DNA of 11,203 nucleotides from Alistipes sp. GTDB taxonomy: Bacteria; Bacteroidota; Bacteroidia; Bacteroidales; Rikenellaceae. Position 1 is the first letter of the stretch. Every line of letters starts with the position of its first letter. The stretch covers positions 1-11,203 of the forward strand of contig JAGBTW010000051.1 in assembly GCA_017631135.1 (NCBI GenBank), read 5' to 3'. The notes beneath the pieces were generated by a model. That model ran no database searches. It saw only the letters and a list, made by a program, of their open reading frames with translations, and had not been told where the DNA came from. A program made the translations under genes and the position numbers. Shown one piece after another: positions 1 through 5,422 of the stretch.

Positions 1-90
1 ATTATTTTTAATACCCGCGCCGTCGGGCGAAGAGAGATAAGAGACGAAAATAGACATAAGAGAAACAAGCGACGACGCGGACAAAATAGA

Positions 91-165
91 TGCGTCATCC
101 CGAGGAGGTGCATGCAAAAGCGGCTGTGGTACCCCAATTGCTACCATGCACCGACGTGGGGATCT
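91..165. repeat. Palindromic intergenic element 1
   Basis: GGTGCATG (107-114) is an exact inverted repeat of CATGCACC (145-152). An outer helix pairs ATCCC (97-101) with GGGAT (159-163) across a 5-6 nt internal loop. The start, GTCATCCCGAGG, resembles short palindromic intergenic repeats that begin GTCAT(C/T)CCGAG and end in GGATCT in many bacterial genomes. That resemblance is from memory and unchecked. It has no coding content. Confidence 0.5.
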
Positions 166-196
166 ACCGCTGTATATCAACCTCGCTGATAACCGA

Positions 197-270
197 TTGT
201 ATTATGCATGTGGCGCACAATGGTAGACCGAAGGTCGATCTTCCTCTGTTGTGCCCGCCACCTGATACAA
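197..270. repeat. Palindromic intergenic element 2
   Basis: TTGTAT (197-202) pairs with ATACAA (265-270). Inside it, GTGGCGCACAA (210-220) pairs with TTGTGCCCGCCAC (249-261), leaving a 2-nt bulge, and GACC-gaa-GGTC forms a small inner hairpin. The three nested helices suggest a structured mobile-type repeat or an RNA rather than chance. No second copy is seen in this window. Confidence 0.45.
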
Positions 271-410
271 TGACACGCGCGACTGATAAACACTCTCACC
301 TACACACACTACCCTTTGTCTACTCCAAACCACCCCCGTCCGCGTCATCCCTTAAGTCTCTTAAGTCCCTTTAGTCAAAGTCTCTATACTCCTTAATTCA
401 CTAACCTACG

Positions 411-440
411 AAAAAAAGAGTGCCCCGCAGGACACTCTTT
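411..440 (-). terminator. Rho-independent terminator of the LRR lipoprotein gene
   Basis: Read on the minus strand, an 8-bp stem AAAGAGTG/CACTCTTT is extended by two G-C pairs past a bulged A around a 5-nt loop. A run of seven T follows. It sits 27 nt after the stop codon of the LRR gene. Confidence 0.85.
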
Positions 441-466
441 CGTTGTATTTGGCTCGTCAGACAGAA

Positions 467-2911
467 CTATTCCACTACCTTATTATTCTCGAAGTCGTAG
501 CCGAGGATAAAAGAGGCATAACTACTCCAATAGGCTGCACTCTTGTAAGCATCCACCGATGCATAAGGCACATAAATCTTAAGACCTGTAGCGTTATTCA
601 TGAACACATTATCGTCCAAACTTGGTGGTGTTGTAGCCTCGCAAAATACACTTTCGAGGCTAGTGCAACTAGCGAATGCACACTGTCCGATCTCTGTTAC
701 ACTGTCAGGGATAGTTACACTTTGAAGGTTGTAGCAATAGCAAAAAGCTGAATGTCCAATAGAGGTAACATCATCAGGAATAGTATATTCAGTTAATCCT
801 GCTGCAGGGGCATGTGAAATTAACATCCCGTCAATAATCAAACATGTATTATCCGATGAAGAAAATTTGCCTCTGAATGCTTCAAGATTTTGGCAAGCGG
901 CAAATGCTCCCTCTCCTATTTCAGTTACACTGTCAGGGATAGTCACAGATGTTAGACTATAGCATTCCATAAATGCACCCTCTCCAATCGTAGTTACACC
1001 ATCAGGAATTGTAATAGATGTCAGCGACGAGCAGGAATAGAATGCACCAGCGCCAATCTCGGATACATTGTTAGGGATTGTAATATTTTCTAACCAAAAA
1101 CAACAACTAAACACATTATCACTAATCAAGGTTACGCCGTCAGGAATAGTTGCACTTGTCAGCGAGACACAATATTCAAATGCACTCTCTCCAATCTCTG
1201 TTACGCTGTCAGGGATTGTAATACTTGTCAACGAAGGACAATAATAGAATGCACTCTCTCCAATCGTCGTTACACTATTAGGAATTGTAACACTTGCCAA
1301 CGAGTTGCAATTAGAGAATGTATCAGCTGCAATCACAGATATACCATCAGGAATTATAATGTCAGCCAGCGACTCACACCCAACAAATGCGCCCTCTCCA
1401 ATCGAAGTTACTCTATCAGGGATTGTAATACTTGTCAACGAAGGGCAATCATAGAATGCATCTTCTTCAATTGTCGTTACACTATTAGGAATTGTAACAC
1501 TTGCCAACGAGTGGCAATTAGCGAATGTACCAGCTGCAATTACAGATACACCTTCAGGTATTATAATACCAGCCAGTGAGTCACACCCTGCAAATGCAGC
1601 CTCTCCAATCTTCGTTACACTATTAGGAATAATTACATTTGTCAGCGAGCTACAAGAGCCAAATACACACTCTACAATCTCAATTACATTATTGGGAATA
1701 GTATATTCTGTAACATCGCAACCAATCGCAAAGGCAATAAGAGTATTATCAACTATTAGACATTTTCCATCTTCTGATGCAAATTTACCTTCAAATTCTA
1801 CTAAACTGTTGCAAGCATAGAATGAAAAAACTTCAACTGATGTTACGCTATTAGGAATGGTTATACTTGTGAGGTTGCTACAATCAGCGAACGCATCTTC
1901 TCCTATCTTTGTTACCGCTCCATCAAACTTAATTACCCAGCACTCTCTGTCAACATCGTAGGTGTTTGACAAAATATTTGCGCCGAATGCATTGGGATGA
2001 GTAGGGTCTGTCTTCTCTGTTGTGCTACCATTAGTATACCAAATCTCATTATTTGCAGGACTATCGTTGGGTGTGCTACCCGTAAAGTCCTCGGCGTCGT
2101 TAATCTCGTATGCGATGTTCTTTATTTTGCCTGGTGCAAGGTCGAAGGCGGGCAACTCAAACGACTTCTCTCCCTCTGCAAATACGAAGGTTGCGGTCAA
2201 CTCCTTTGCTGCAAAGCTCATGGCTGGCACAGCAACGTAGAACTCCTTAACGTCAGTCGTAATCTCGGCGTTGATGTCGGTAAGTGTAATCTCCTTAACA
2301 CCATTAGTTGTTACAACAGCCTTTGCATCAGCGCTATTAAGGTCTACTGTAACCTCACCAGCGATGTTGCTCTCTGCAGATGTTAGTTTGATTGATGTGA
2401 GCGTATAGTCGTCTGGCACAATCTTCGACACCTTGAAGCGGAGCAATGAGCCAGCATTGCTAAACGCAAAGTTGTTGGTCGTAGAGTTAGCTACCATAAG
2501 TGCGTAACCCAAGTTGCCATCATCGCCATTGTATAGCTGTGTGGGCTGCAACGTTGTGGTAATCACACCACCAGCAAGCGTAGCCTCCGCATCGTAGGGG
2601 TAAAGCGCATAGTTAGATGTAATCTTTGTGTTGTCCGCGCCTGTATACGAGACGTAACCAAATGTCGCAGTACGTCTATCGGTAGATAGCTCCTTAACCT
2701 GATACTTACGGTTGTGTGCTGTCTTTGAGAAGATTGTGAGCAAATCATCCTCGCACCACACCACATCTGTGCCATCGAGCTCGGTGCGTGTCTCGGCAAA
2801 CGACGCAGTGAAATCACCACTTGCCTCGACTGCTGGTTGCAGGATAATCTCTTGCTGACACGACGCAAATAGCGTAGCCACCATAGCGACTAAAAATAGT
2901 GCCTTTTTCAT
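467..2911 (-). CDS. BspA-type leucine-rich-repeat surface lipoprotein with fimbrillin-like N-terminus
   Basis: This predicted outer-membrane lipoprotein has 814 residues. A signal peptide (residues 1-17) ends at a lipobox with Cys18. Residues about 30-275 form a beta-rich domain resembling Bacteroidota fimbrillin-like proteins, with an aromatic YALYPYD motif near 101-107 and a closing LAPGK at 258-262. Residues about 328-755 hold 15 repeats of the (I/T)IP(N/D)xV-xxIGxxAFxxC type, the BspA or TpLRR class (LRR_5), mostly 23 residues long. The end (756-800) matches the usual BspA cap, TTPPSL then IYVP and YK-AYW. Such proteins are often adhesins, but the ligand cannot be read from sequence. Residues 443-511 and 512-580 are a three-repeat duplication, and a non-LRR insert occurs at 373-409 and again at 679-715. 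It follows the 46-residue peptide gene by 27 nt, and no other promoter is seen between them. Confidence is high for the family and low for function. Confidence 0.9.
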   Translation of the reverse strand: MKKALFLVAMVATLFASCQQEIILQPAVEASGDFTASFAETRTELDGTDVVWCEDDLLTIFSKTAHNRKYQVKELSTDRRTATFGYVSYTGADNTKITSNYALYPYDAEATLAGGVITTTLQPTQLYNGDDGNLGYALMVANSTTNNFAFSNAGSLLRFKVSKIVPDDYTLTSIKLTSAESNIAGEVTVDLNSADAKAVVTTNGVKEITLTDINAEITTDVKEFYVAVPAMSFAAKELTATFVFAEGEKSFELPAFDLAPGKIKNIAYEINDAEDFTGSTPNDSPANNEIWYTNGSTTEKTDPTHPNAFGANILSNTYDVDRECWVIKFDGAVTKIGEDAFADCSNLTSITIPNSVTSVEVFSFYACNSLVEFEGKFASEDGKCLIVDNTLIAFAIGCDVTEYTIPNNVIEIVECVFGSCSSLTNVIIPNSVTKIGEAAFAGCDSLAGIIIPEGVSVIAAGTFANCHSLASVTIPNSVTTIEEDAFYDCPSLTSITIPDRVTSIGEGAFVGCESLADIIIPDGISVIAADTFSNCNSLASVTIPNSVTTIGESAFYYCPSLTSITIPDSVTEIGESAFEYCVSLTSATIPDGVTLISDNVFSCCFWLENITIPNNVSEIGAGAFYSCSSLTSITIPDGVTTIGEGAFMECYSLTSVTIPDSVTEIGEGAFAACQNLEAFRGKFSSSDNTCLIIDGMLISHAPAAGLTEYTIPDDVTSIGHSAFCYCYNLQSVTIPDSVTEIGQCAFASCTSLESVFCEATTPPSLDDNVFMNNATGLKIYVPYASVDAYKSAAYWSSYASFILGYDFENNKVVE
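1172..1585 (-). repeat. Tandem 207-bp duplication inside the LRR gene
   Basis: Bases 1379-1585 and 1172-1378 encode two consecutive 69-residue blocks, each of three LRR units, that match at 54 of 69 positions by eye. The 207-bp offset is exact; for example GGGATTGTAATACTTGTCAA recurs at 1212 and 1419. The surrounding repeats are far less alike, so this is the youngest expansion in the gene. Confidence 0.85.
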
Positions 2912-2938
2912 AATGTTTGTGTTATTTGGTTAGTTGTT

Positions 2939-3079
2939 TTATCCGAGTACAATTTCATCGTCATCCTCCTCATATTTGGGAAGCTGATTTCCATTTGTGC
3001 CATCAAAACCTCGCTCGACAGAGACTGCGAGCATATCGACCTCTGGCGCAAGGTATTCATTTGTCGTGGGATTATTCAT
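2939..3079 (-). CDS. Small 46-residue peptide, first gene of the LRR operon
   Basis: This peptide of unknown function runs from MNNPTTNEYLAPEV to an acidic end, EEDDDEIVLG. The core, YLAPEVDMLAVSVERGF, resembles short Bacteroidota peptides of the form YxxPxVExLxIxVExGF that often precede secreted or surface protein genes; I recall this pattern but cannot check it. There is no signal peptide or membrane segment. A longer frame reaches back to 3142, but the promoter (-7 box 3113-3120) would then lie inside the coding region, so the start at 3079 is chosen. That gives a leader of roughly 28 nt. The stop codon is 27 nt before the LRR lipoprotein start, so the two are probably co-transcribed. A role as leader, chaperone, or secreted peptide is open. 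Confidence 0.7.
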   Translation of the reverse strand: MNNPTTNEYLAPEVDMLAVSVERGFDGTNGNQLPKYEEDDDEIVLG

Positions 3080-3112
3080 AAGTGTTTTTGTTTGAGGTAA
3101 TAATCGTACCCT

Positions 3113-3143
3113 CAAAGTTATAAAAATTCTCCCAAAAGACAAT
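3113..3143 (-). promoter_or_regulatory. Bacteroidota-type promoter for the peptide-LRR operon
   Basis: Read on the minus strand, the -33 box ATTG (3140-3143) and the -7 box TAACTTTG (3113-3120) are 19 nt apart. The -7 box fits TAnnTTTG exactly. Transcription would begin near 3108. Confidence 0.75.
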
Positions 3144-3218
3144 GCGCTTTCCTATTATTTTATCAAAATTCGTTACTCTCGGCGTTGTGCTAACCAACAT
3201 CCGCCCACCATCCTCACT

Positions 3219-3374
3219 GCCGAAAAGCTATACCAAATTCGGCTTTTGGTCGAAAAATTTGTTATTTTTTTCGCATCGAGGTGTGGTGCAACTCGTAAAG
3301 TGCCGACAGACAGAGACTTGACACATTTACTGTGCGCAGGAGATTACAATAAAAAAGGTAGATTTTATTGTATC
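3219..3374. promoter_or_regulatory. Hairpin-rich divergent intergenic region
   Basis: Between the two divergent promoters there is no gene. Two competing hairpins share bases: GCCGAA (3219-3224) with TTCGGC (3238-3243), or CCGAAAAGC (3220-3228) with GCTTTTGG (3242-3249). An AT-only helix pairs TACAATAAAA (3345-3354) with TTTTATTGTA (3363-3372), extended by GAT/ATC past a bulged T. It ends about 46 nt before the -33 box of the regulator gene. It could be an operator for the AraC-type regulator, but that is inference from position only. Confidence 0.35.
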
Positions 3375-3419
3375 TTTTATAATTTTTAATATTGTAAATG
3401 GGTCAATCTTTTGAGAGCG

Positions 3420-3451
3420 CTTGCAACATGCTCGTTTTAGCGCTACCTTTG
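3420..3451 (+). promoter_or_regulatory. Promoter of the AraC-family gene
   Basis: The -33 box CTTG (3420-3423) is 20 nt from the -7 box TACCTTTG (3444-3451), an exact TAnnTTTG match. It lies inside the longest possible reading frame of the regulator and leaves a leader of about 36 nt before the ATG at 3494. Confidence 0.65.
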
Positions 3452-3493
3452 TCTTGGCAAACAGTCAAAAAACAGCCTAAAAAGCAACATATC

Positions 3494-4195
3494 ATGCGTG
3501 ATAAAGAGCCCACAAACACCGTGCGACAGCCACAAGCGGCGGTGCTATTTGAGTACATACGCAACACCTCAAAGGCGACATTCTCCGTCGCTACAGAGCA
3601 CTACGCCGTGGGGTACATCTTTCATGGTAACTGCACCATACTCTCGGGGTGCAAGCGCCACACGATACCCGAGAACTGCCTCTACATCCTCGAGCGCGGA
3701 AAGCACATAATAAGGAACACCACCGACCCTAATGGCATCTTCGAGCAAGTGGTTATTCACCTCGAGCCCAATGACATAGCCGCGGGCTACATCACCGACA
3801 CCGACGACGAGCGCATGGAGCAAGTTGTGATGGCTGCCGTAGCCGAGAACCTCTCGCTCGAGGAGCTCGCCGACAGGTGTTACGTCTCGGTGTCGACCTT
3901 CAAGCGCCGCTTCCGCAGACGCTTCAGCCTCTCGCCGCACAGGTGGTTCATACTGCGCCGCCTCGACCTTGCGTACCGCATAATCATGGCCACCGACCTC
4001 GCCGTGACCGACGTCGCGCGCCTCTGCGGCTTCACCAACCCCTCGCACTTCATCTCTGCCTTCAAGCGCCACTACGCCACCACCCCCTTTGCCCTCCGCC
4101 GCACAGCCCGAAAAGCCGCGAGAGACACCGCGCACGAGGCCTCGGGTCACCCCGCGAGTGACAGCCCTACTGCTCCAAAATTGGTGGATGAGTAA
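3494..4195 (+). CDS. AraC/XylS-family transcriptional regulator
   Basis: This DNA-binding regulator has 233 residues from the ATG at 3494. Residues 1-100 form an N-terminal sensor-like domain of AraC type, with YAVGYIFHG and a Pro-Glu turn near 59-60. The ligand is unknown. The C-terminal domain has two helix-turn-helix units: LSLEELADRCYVSVSTFKRRF (about 120-140) and a second at about 169-190 that includes GFTNPSHFISAFKRHY. An Ala- and Arg-rich tail of about 30 residues follows. An upstream ATG at 3398 would add 32 residues with no family resemblance and would place the promoter inside the gene, so I reject it. The second half is visibly richer in G+C than the LRR gene. It is divergent from the peptide-LRR operon and may regulate it, which is inferred only from position. 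The -33 box of the tRNA promoter lies 18 nt after its stop codon. Confidence 0.88.
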   Translation: MRDKEPTNTVRQPQAAVLFEYIRNTSKATFSVATEHYAVGYIFHGNCTILSGCKRHTIPENCLYILERGKHIIRNTTDPNGIFEQVVIHLEPNDIAAGYITDTDDERMEQVVMAAVAENLSLEELADRCYVSVSTFKRRFRRRFSLSPHRWFILRRLDLAYRIIMATDLAVTDVARLCGFTNPSHFISAFKRHYATTPFALRRTARKAARDTAHEASGHPASDSPTAPKLVDE

Positions 4196-4212
4196 TCTTT
4201 TGTGCGAAAAAA

Positions 4213-4243
4213 GTTGGATATTCATAAATTATCCTTATCTTTG
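4213..4243 (+). promoter_or_regulatory. Promoter of tRNA-Cys
   Basis: GTTG (4213-4216) is separated by 19 nt from TATCTTTG (4236-4243), an exact -7 match. Transcription would begin about 22 nt before the mature tRNA. Confidence 0.75.
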
Positions 4244-4271
4244 CGCATCGATTGGGAAATACCCATGATAT

Positions 4272-4343
4272 GGTCTGATGGGCGAGTGGCTTAACCAACG
4301 GTCTGCAAAACCGTCTACAGCGGTTCGAATCCGCTTCAGACCT
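4272..4343 (+). tRNA. trnC: tRNA-Cys (GCA)
   Basis: The 72-nt cloverleaf has an acceptor stem GGTCTGA/TCAGACC, an anticodon stem ACGGT/ACCGT around loop CTGCAAA with anticodon GCA at 4305-4307, a variable loop CTAC, and a T arm AGCGG-TTCGAAT-CCGCT. The discriminator base is T, as expected for cysteine tRNAs. The 3' CCA is not encoded, so it must be added after transcription. It has its own promoter and terminator. Part of its 3' end is duplicated at 4627-4647. Confidence 0.96.
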
Positions 4344-4350
4344 CTCTTGA

Positions 4351-4381
4351 AACGCTACCCTTTTTGGGTGGCGTTTTTTTG
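4351..4381 (+). terminator. Terminator of tRNA-Cys
   Basis: A 10-bp stem AACGCTACCC/GGGTGGCGTT with one G-T wobble encloses a TTTTT loop and is followed by a T run. It starts 8 nt after the tRNA. Confidence 0.88.
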
Positions 4382-4394
4382 TTTTATTGGTATC

Positions 4395-4542
4395 GTTGTG
4401 GCGCTGGTCTGTAGACCTTATGGTGTATGCTTTGTGGCAATAGTGTGCAAGCACCCCATGCCACAAGCATCCACCACAGCAAGCTGACGCGCCACAACCG
4501 CGGCACCTTCGCGCATTGCTCACCTTGGGAAAACAGGGTTGC
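4395..4542. repeat. Cloverleaf-capable repeat, copy A (148 bp)
   Basis: This copy differs from copy B (4685-4831) by five substitutions and one indel. A closing helix GTTGTGGCGC (4395-4404)/GCGCCACAAC (4489-4498) encloses three arms: GGTC/GACC (4406-4417); a long arm pairing 4421-4439 with 4459-4476, with small bulges; and CAG/CTG (4477-4486). A tail to 4542 can form ACCTT/AGGGT. Strand and function are unknown. No transposase is nearby, so it could be a non-autonomous repeat or a structured RNA. Confidence 0.8.
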
Positions 4543-4602
4543 GGGGATAGGAGAGAGTTTATTGCTCGACCTATATAGGTCTGCGCTTAAAGGTATCCCC
4601 GC
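4541..4602. repeat. 62-bp palindromic insert
   Basis: GCGGGGATA (4541-4549) is an exact inverted repeat of TATCCCCGC (4594-4602). A perfect 14-bp palindrome, GACCTATATAGGTC (4568-4581), lies between them. The insert follows repeat copy A directly and is absent after copy B. It resembles a small inverted-repeat element, but I see no clear target-site duplication. Confidence 0.55.
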
Positions 4603-4626
4603 GAGTTCGGGTGTAAAAACCCTCAC

Positions 4627-4647
4627 TTCGAATCCGCTTCAGACCTC
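4627..4647 (+). repeat. Duplicate of the tRNA-Cys 3' end
   Basis: These 21 bases are identical to 4324-4344, covering the tRNA T loop, the 3' side of the T stem, the acceptor 3' strand, discriminator T and one further C. The 5' part of the tRNA is not present upstream in an intact form, so this copy cannot make a tRNA. It is either an att-like duplication at a tRNA 3' end or the remnant of a tandem tRNA duplication. Confidence 0.85.
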
Positions 4648-4650
4648 GAT

Positions 4651-4684
4651 AGCGACTAACTGCGGTTGGTCGCTTTTTCTTTTT
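4651..4684 (+). terminator. Second terminator after the tRNA 3'-end copy
   Basis: A 10-bp stem AGCGACTAAC/GTTGGTCGCT with one T-G wobble and loop TGCG is followed by a T-rich tail. It occupies the place the first terminator has after the intact tRNA, but its sequence differs. Confidence 0.75.
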
Positions 4685-4831
4685 GTTGTGGCGCTGGTCT
4701 GTAGACCTTATGGTGTATGCTTTGTGGCAATAGTGTGCAAGCACCCCATGCCACAAACATCCACCACAGCATGCTGACGCGCCACAACTGCGGCAACTTT
4801 GCGCATTGCTCACCTTGGAAAACAGGGTTGC
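4685..4831. repeat. Cloverleaf-capable repeat, copy B (147 bp)
   Basis: This is the second copy of the 148-bp element, offset 290 bp from copy A. The closing helix is intact (4685-4694 with 4779-4788). In the long arm a G-to-A change merely moves the single-base bulge, and the change in the small CAG/CTG arm lies in its loop. The one-base deletion lies in the loop of the tail hairpin. After it the sequence becomes AT-rich leader DNA of the superoxide reductase gene. Confidence 0.8.
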
Positions 4832-4894
4832 AATATAAGGCAAAGAAAAGTTGTTTGGTATAGTATTTGCTTATGATGGTATAAATATTTTTAG

Positions 4895-4926
4895 TTTGTA
4901 CTTATTGATTTTTTGACTTATCTTTG
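4895..4926 (+). promoter_or_regulatory. Promoter of the desulfoferrodoxin gene
   Basis: TTTG (4895-4898) and TATCTTTG (4919-4926) are 20 nt apart, a full match to the Bacteroidota pattern. The leader before the ATG at 4967 is about 35 nt. I see no clear operator for an oxidative-stress regulator. Confidence 0.85.
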
Positions 4927-4966
4927 CAGCAGAAAACAATAACAACCAATAAAAAATAGATATATT

Positions 4967-5344
4967 ATGAAGACTAAATTCTATAAGTGTAAGAGATGTG
5001 GTAATGTAGTTGAGAAAGTCATAGATTCGCGTGTTCCAGTGGTATGTTGTGGCGAGAAGATGGAGGAGCTTGTGCCCAACACTGTTGATGCGAGTGGCGA
5101 GAAGCATGTGCCCGTAGTGACAGACCTTGGCGACGGTCGCATAAAGGTTGAGGTGGGCAGCGTGCCACACCCCATGGAGGCGGAGCACCACATTGCGTTT
5201 ATCTATGTCGAGACGGAGCGCGGTGGCATACGCGTAGACCTTAAGGACGAGCCACAAGCGGTGGTATATGTTGGAGACGAGAGGGTTACGGCGGTATATG
5301 AGTACTGCAACCTACACGGGTTGTGGAAGGCAGCGCTGAACTAA
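4967..5344 (+). CDS. dfx: Desulfoferrodoxin (two-iron superoxide reductase)
   Basis: This cytoplasmic enzyme reduces superoxide to hydrogen peroxide without releasing oxygen, a common anaerobe defence. The 125-residue length is normal for the two-iron type. Residues 1-36 form the desulforedoxin domain, with Cys8, Cys11, Cys27 and Cys28 to bind the first iron. The catalytic domain carries the expected ligands of the second iron: His47 in GEKHVP, His68 and His74 in HPMEAEHH, and Cys114 and His117 in EYCNLHG. Glu45 and Lys46 match the conserved active-site loop residues. The gene is single, with its own strong promoter, and converges on the dapF operon. Electron donors such as rubredoxin are not encoded here. 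All ligands are present, so it is probably active. Confidence 0.96.
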   Translation: MKTKFYKCKRCGNVVEKVIDSRVPVVCCGEKMEELVPNTVDASGEKHVPVVTDLGDGRIKVEVGSVPHPMEAEHHIAFIYVETERGGIRVDLKDEPQAVVYVGDERVTAVYEYCNLHGLWKAALN

Positions 5345-5361
5345 ACTAAAACAACAAAATA

Positions 5362-5397
5362 AGAGGTCGACTAAAAAGTAATTTTTGGTCGACCTCT
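5362..5397. terminator. Bidirectional terminator between convergent genes
   Basis: A 16-bp stem with one T-G wobble, AGAGGTCGACTAAAAA (5362-5377) against 5382-5397, has a GTAA loop. On the minus strand a T-rich stretch follows the hairpin. It can serve both the superoxide reductase gene and the Stealth gene, which end at 5344 and 5423. Confidence 0.8.
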
Positions 5398-5422
5398 ATG
5401 TTTATATATACCATGTAAATGA

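Larger units (their letters stand above)
1..466. other. Non-coding left flank
   Basis: I see no convincing gene here. The two short open frames lack coding character and overlap palindromes. The stretch holds a palindromic element at 91-165, a second one at 197-270, a short periodic tract at 349-380 built on CTTAAGTC-like units, and the LRR gene's terminator at 411-440. The ten bases GCGTCATCCC occur at both 92-101 and 342-351. I see nothing specific in 1-90 or 271-341. Confidence 0.6.

Noticed and set aside
11..34. Possible terminator with CCCG/CGGG near the left edge
   Set aside because: The stem is only four or five pairs, no T run follows it, and no gene end is visible next to it.
665..1920. 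69-bp repeats considered as a CRISPR-like or minisatellite array
   Set aside because: The period is exactly 23 codons in one open frame with a conserved LRR pattern, so it is coding.
3569..4225. Long minus-strand frame opposite the AraC-type gene
   Set aside because: It is antisense to a clear helix-turn-helix gene; its length reflects the high G+C of that gene, and its composition is Gly/Arg/Val-rich without motifs.
4578..4646. Possible second complete tRNA, since it begins GGTCTG and ends CAGACC
   Set aside because: The GGTC is part of the 14-bp palindrome, no D or T stem can be formed, and the spacing to the 3' fragment gives no proper anticodon arm.
4167..4843. Minus-strand open frames across the tRNA and repeat region, with a shared Cys-rich segment
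   Set aside because: The shared protein text comes from the two copies of the cloverleaf repeat, and the frames run antisense through a tRNA, terminators and palindromes. No gene-like start or promoter was seen.
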